Below are positions 60,751-64,000 of a DNA stretch of 64,000 bases, piece after piece. The translations under genes were made by a program, and so were the position numbers. Source of the stretch: Mycobacterium bourgelatii (GTDB lineage: Bacteria > Actinomycetota > Actinomycetes > Mycobacteriales > Mycobacteriaceae); assembly GCF_010723575.1 (NCBI RefSeq), contig NZ_BLKZ01000001.1:1-64000 (forward strand), read 5' to 3'. How positions within the stretch are numbered: position 1 is the stretch's first letter; each line of letters starts with the position of its first letter. The notes under the pieces are model-generated. The model was not told where the DNA came from. It saw only the letters and a list, made by a program, of their open reading frames with translations, and ran no database searches.

Positions 60751-61497
60751 TCAGCGCCGGAACAGCTTGTTGCCCAGCCAGACGATCGGGTCGTACTTGC
60801 GGTCGGCGACCCGCTCTTTCATCGGGATCAACGCGTTGTCGGTGATCTTGATGTTCTCCGGGCACACCTCGGTGCAGCACTTGGTGATGTTGCAGTAGCC
60901 CAGGCCGTGCTCTTCCTGCGCCTGGTCGCGCCGGTCCAGGGTGTCCAGCGGATGCATCTCGAGCTCGGCGATCCGCATCAGGAAGCGTGGACCTGCGAAA
61001 GCCTGCTTGTTCTCCTCGTGGTCGCGGATCACGTGGCAGACGTTCTGACACAAGAAGCACTCGATGCACTTGCGGAACTCCTGCGACCGCTGCACATCCA
61101 CCTGGGCCATCCGGTATTCGCCGGGCTGCAGGTCCTTGGGTGGGGTGAAAGACGGGATCTCGCGCGCCTTCTCGTAGTTGAACGACACGTCGGTCACCAG
61201 GTCACGGATCACCGGGAACGTCCGGATCGGAGTGACCGTCACGACCTCGTCCTCGGCGAACGTCGACATCCGGGTCATGCACATCAGCCGCGGCCTGCCG
61301 TTGATCTCCGCCGAACACGACCCACACTTGCCGGCCTTGCAGTTCCAGCGCACCGCGAGGTCGGGCGACTGCGTCTGCTGCAAGCGGTGGATGACGTCGA
61401 GCACCACCTCGCCCTCATTCACCTCGACGGTGAAATCTTCGAGCCCGCCGCCGCTTTCGTCGCCGCGCCAGACGCGCATGCTCGCGTTGTAGCCCAT
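60751..61497 (-). CDS. sdhB: Succinate dehydrogenase iron-sulfur subunit SdhB (Sdh1)
   Basis: The 248-residue subunit has the 2Fe-2S ligands Cys53, Cys58, Cys61 and Cys73 in WNCKAGKCGSCS and RLMCM, and later cysteine groups CIECFLCQNVC and CNITKCCTEVCPE for the 4Fe-4S and 3Fe-4S clusters. It passes electrons from SdhA to the membrane part. ATG 61497 overlaps the sdhA stop by one base (TGATG). The length equals Rv0247c (248 aa). Confidence 0.95.
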   Translation of the reverse strand: MGYNASMRVWRGDESGGGLEDFTVEVNEGEVVLDVIHRLQQTQSPDLAVRWNCKAGKCGSCSAEINGRPRLMCMTRMSTFAEDEVVTVTPIRTFPVIRDLVTDVSFNYEKAREIPSFTPPKDLQPGEYRMAQVDVQRSQEFRKCIECFLCQNVCHVIRDHEENKQAFAGPRFLMRIAELEMHPLDTLDRRDQAQEEHGLGYCNITKCCTEVCPENIKITDNALIPMKERVADRKYDPIVWLGNKLFRR

Positions 61498-63410
61498 CAC
61501 GCTCTCCGTTCGGAATGGTCGGCCAGCTCTTCGGCGGTGTAGTACTTCTCCAGCTCGGAGAGCTTGAACAGTTCCAACAGGTCCGGCCGCATCGGAATTT
61601 GCGGTTCGCGGGTGAGCTCCACCTGGGAACCGTCGCTGCTGTCCTTGGCGAGCCGGCACACCAGCAGGGTCTTGCGCCAGGACGGGTCCATGCCGGGGTG
61701 GTCGTCGCGGGTGTGACCGCCACGGCTTTCGGTGCGCTCCAGCGCCGCCTTGGCCACGCATTCGCTGACCAGCAGCATGTTGCGCAGGTCAACGGCCAGG
61801 TTCCAGGCGGGGTTGTAGCGGCGACCCCCTTCGACCGCCACTCGCTTGTACCGCTCCCGAAGTTCCTTCAGCTGCGCCAGCGCCTGGGTGATCTCGTCTT
61901 CCTTGCGGATGATGCCGACCAGGTCGTTCATCACGTGCTGGAGGTCTAGCTGCAGCGCATACGGGTTCTCCGGGGCGCCGTCGGTGGGCCCCTGGAACGG
62001 CTTGAGAGCCAGTTCGGCGGCGGCTTCGACGGCTGCCTGCGAGACCGAAGGCCGGCTGCTCAGCCCGCGCACGTAGTCGGCGGCGCCCAGGCCCGCGCGG
62101 CGACCGAAGACCAGCAGGTCAGACAGCGAGTTGCCGCCCAGCCGGTTGGACCCGTGCATGCCGCCCGAGCACTCGCCGGCGGCGAACAACCCGGGGACCT
62201 TGGCCGCACCGGTGTCGGCGTCGACCTCCACACCGCCCATCACGTAGTGGCAGGTGGGTCCGACTTCCATCGGCTCCTTGGTGATGTCGACCCCGGCGAG
62301 CTCCTTGAACTGGTGGTACATCGACGGCAACCGGCGCTTGATCTCCTCCGGCGTGAGCCGCGAAGCGATGTCCAGGTAGACACCCCCGTGCGGGCTGCCA
62401 CGGCCGGCCTTCACCTCGGAGTTGATCGCGCGGGCGACCTCGTCGCGGGGCAGCAGATCCGGTGTGCGGCGGGCCGAGTCGTTGTCCTTGAGCCAGTCGT
62501 CGGCTTCCTTCTCGGTTTCGGCGTACTGGCCTTTGAACACCGGTGGGATGTAGCCGAACATGAAGCGCTCGTTGTTCGAGTTCTTCAGCACGCCGCCGTC
62601 GCCGCGGACGCCTTCGGTGACCAGGATCCCCTTGACGCTGGGCGGCCACACCATGCCCGTCGGGTGGAACTGGACGAACTCCATGTTGATCAAGGTCGCG
62701 CCGGCGCGCAGCGCCAACGCGTGGCCGTCGCCGGTGTACTCCCAGGAGTTCGAGGTCACCTTGAACGACTTGCCGATTCCGCCGGTGGCCAACACCACCG
62801 CGGGCGCCTCGAACAAGATGAAGTTGCCGCTTTCCCGCCAGTAGCCGAACGCCCCGGCGATCGCGTCACCGTCCTTGATCAGTTCGGTGATGGTGCACTC
62901 GGCGAACACCCTGATCCGGGCCTCGTAGTCACCGAACTCGGCGAAATCCTCTTGCTGCAGCGAGACGATCTTCTGCTGCATGGTGCGAATGAGTTCGAGT
63001 CCGGTGCGGTCGCCGACGTGCGCGAGCCGTGGATAGGTGTGTCCACCGAAGTTGCGCTGGCTGATCCGGCCGTCCTTGGTGCGGTCGAACAGTGCGCCGT
63101 AGGTCTCCAGCTCCCAGACGCGGTCGGGCGCCTCCTTGGCGTGCAGTTCGGCCATCCGCCAGTTGTTGAGGAACTTGCCGCCCCGCATGGTGTCGCCAAA
63201 GTGGGTTTGCCAGTTGTCTTTCGGGTTGGCGTTGCCCATGGATGCGGCGCAGCCGCCCTCGGCCATCACCGTGTGCGCCTTGCCGAACAACGACTTTGAC
63301 ACGACCGCGACCTTCAAGCCGCGCTCCCGCGCTTCGATGACCGCACGCAAACCCGCGCCGCCGGCACCGATCACGACTACGTCGTACGCGTGCCGCTCGA
63401 CCTCAACCAT
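61497..63410 (-). CDS. sdhA: Succinate dehydrogenase flavoprotein subunit SdhA (Sdh1)
   Basis: The 637-residue flavoprotein has the FAD-binding VVIGAGGAGLRAVIEARERG (about 12-31), the HTVMAEGGCAA segment for covalent FAD attachment, the substrate loop MEFVQFHPTGMVWPP, and GNSLSDLLVFGRRAG. It oxidises succinate to fumarate at the inner face of the membrane. It matches Rv0248c, the Sdh1 type of mycobacteria. ATG 63410 is clear. It is followed by sdhB and preceded by the membrane-anchor gene, 62 bp upstream. Confidence 0.95.
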   Translation of the reverse strand: MVEVERHAYDVVVIGAGGAGLRAVIEARERGLKVAVVSKSLFGKAHTVMAEGGCAASMGNANPKDNWQTHFGDTMRGGKFLNNWRMAELHAKEAPDRVWELETYGALFDRTKDGRISQRNFGGHTYPRLAHVGDRTGLELIRTMQQKIVSLQQEDFAEFGDYEARIRVFAECTITELIKDGDAIAGAFGYWRESGNFILFEAPAVVLATGGIGKSFKVTSNSWEYTGDGHALALRAGATLINMEFVQFHPTGMVWPPSVKGILVTEGVRGDGGVLKNSNNERFMFGYIPPVFKGQYAETEKEADDWLKDNDSARRTPDLLPRDEVARAINSEVKAGRGSPHGGVYLDIASRLTPEEIKRRLPSMYHQFKELAGVDITKEPMEVGPTCHYVMGGVEVDADTGAAKVPGLFAAGECSGGMHGSNRLGGNSLSDLLVFGRRAGLGAADYVRGLSSRPSVSQAAVEAAAELALKPFQGPTDGAPENPYALQLDLQHVMNDLVGIIRKEDEITQALAQLKELRERYKRVAVEGGRRYNPAWNLAVDLRNMLLVSECVAKAALERTESRGGHTRDDHPGMDPSWRKTLLVCRLAKDSSDGSQVELTREPQIPMRPDLLELFKLSELEKYYTAEELADHSERRA

Positions 63411-63472
63411 GAAACCCTCGCTCGCTCAGCTATTTTCCTGCAATCGATAAGACGTGTGAATTGCCTTGGTGA

Positions 63473-64000
63473 TCAGTAGAACCTGACGTCCAAAGCCGGG
63501 TTGATGGACACCAACATGACGTAGAAGTCGGTGAGCATCAGCGTGCCCAGCGTGATCCACGCAAACATCTTGTGCCGCGTGTTGATCTTGCTGACCTGCT
63601 CCCAGAACCAGTACCGCACAGGGTGTTTGGAGAAGTGCTTGAGCCGCCCGCCGGTGACGTGCCGGCACGAGTGGCAGGACAGTGTGTAGAACCACAGCAT
63701 GATGACGTTGCCGAGCAAGATCACATTGCCCAGGCCGAACCCGAATCCCTTGGGCCCGTGGAATGCATGGATGGCGTCGTAGGTGTTGATCAACGAGATG
63801 ACCACGGCGATGTAGAAGAAGTACCGGTGGGTGTTTTGGATGATCAACGGGAACTTGGTCTCGCCTGTGTAGTGCACCCGGGGCTCGGCCACCGCGCAGG
63901 CCGTCGGTGACTGCCACACCGTGCGGTAGTAGGCACCGCGGTAGTAGTAGCAGGTCAGCCGGAACAGCAGCAGGAACGGCAGCGACAGCGCGGCATACGG
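63473..64000 (-). CDS. Succinate dehydrogenase membrane anchor, Rv0249c type, 5' end outside window
   Basis: The minus-strand frame runs from the right edge to the stop at 63473 and encodes a multispanning protein: PYAALSLPFLLLFRLTCYYY at the edge, then VHYTGETKFPLIIQNTHRYF, SLINTYDAIHAFHGPKGFGF, and WITLGTLMLTDFYVMLVSIN. Histidines in HRYFF and HAFHG may ligate haem, and CHSCRHVTGG is an unusual Cys/His motif. This is the Rv0249c anchor of Sdh1. A GTG at 63919 inside the frame is not the start because coding sequence clearly continues upstream. The N-terminus is missing. Confidence 0.9.
   Translation of the reverse strand, partial: PYAALSLPFLLLFRLTCYYYRGAYYRTVWQSPTACAVAEPRVHYTGETKFPLIIQNTHRYFFYIAVVISLINTYDAIHAFHGPKGFGFGLGNVILLGNVIMLWFYTLSCHSCRHVTGGRLKHFSKHPVRYWFWEQVSKINTRHKMFAWITLGTLMLTDFYVMLVSINPALDVRFY

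Overview
The window is high-GC actinobacterial DNA that fits a slow-growing Mycobacterium. Two adjacent PE_PGRS genes, a disrupted third PE_PGRS, a PE gene and a PPE gene are all present. From position 8.8 kb to the right edge the backbone follows the gene order of the M. tuberculosis Rv0220 to Rv0249c interval: lipC, a WS/DGAT gene, echA1, Rv0223c to Rv0228, php, fadE4, Rv0232, the R2lox gene (Rv0233), gabD1, Rv0235c, aftD, Rv0236A, lpqI, Rv0238, htdX, fabG4, fadA2, fadE5, Rv0245 and the sdh genes. The ortholog names come from remembered protein sequences, not from a search. The species cannot be fixed from this window.

Layout. 0-5 kb: two tandem PE_PGRS genes on the minus strand. 5-8.6 kb: a class III CoA-transferase and an amidohydrolase that overlap, then a divergent HSL-type hydrolase. 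8.8-17.2 kb: lipid-metabolism genes (lipC, WS/DGAT, echA1, a membrane methyltransferase, an acyl-CoA ligase with a coupled 98-aa protein, a second crotonase) with two TetR regulators. 17.3-26.6 kb: aldehyde dehydrogenase, a divergent methyltransferase and glycosyltransferase, a DUF1275 membrane protein with a neighbouring winged-helix gene, and the envelope genes Rv0226c to Rv0228. 26.8-31.6 kb: a frameshifted PE_PGRS and the operon php, AMP-ligase, PP2C phosphatase. 31.6-38.8 kb: fadE4, a tandem-repeat block, the TetR and R2lox operon, gabD1 and an acetolactate-synthase-like enzyme. 38.9-42.7 kb: a compact three-gene operon (lipoprotein with a Moco-enzyme-like fold, an IDDTDD-motif protein, a TOBE/HTH regulator) divergent from a small membrane protein and a PPE-PPW gene. 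42.7-50.9 kb: an LMF1-family protein, a carbonic anhydrase remnant, aftD, a small secreted protein, lpqI and a TetR gene. 51-52.9 kb: a ClC channel and a PE gene, at the place where M. tuberculosis carries vapBC24. 52.9-60.6 kb: htdX, fabG4, fadA2 and fadE5, with the sRNA F6 locus between the last two, then a 2OG-Fe(II) oxygenase, a flavin reductase and an unlisted 53-codon ORF. 60.7-64 kb: the succinate dehydrogenase 1 operon, cut by the right edge.

How the parts fit. Much of the window concerns acyl-CoA and lipid turnover and building the arabinogalactan and lipid envelope. Regulatory DNA is unusually readable. A TTAC-N6-GTAA operator is shared by the fabG4/fadA2 divergent promoter and the fadE5 promoter. 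A sigma-A promoter before the TetR/R2lox operon carries a consensus Crp site and a TetR-type palindrome. A SigF-type promoter (GTTT-N16-GGGTAT) drives F6. Several genes have -10 hexamers 6-8 nt before the start codon, as expected for leaderless mRNAs. Long-stem hairpins, three of them from one GAGCAGACGCAAA family, separate convergent gene pairs. No tRNA, rRNA, insertion sequence, prophage or CRISPR array was found.
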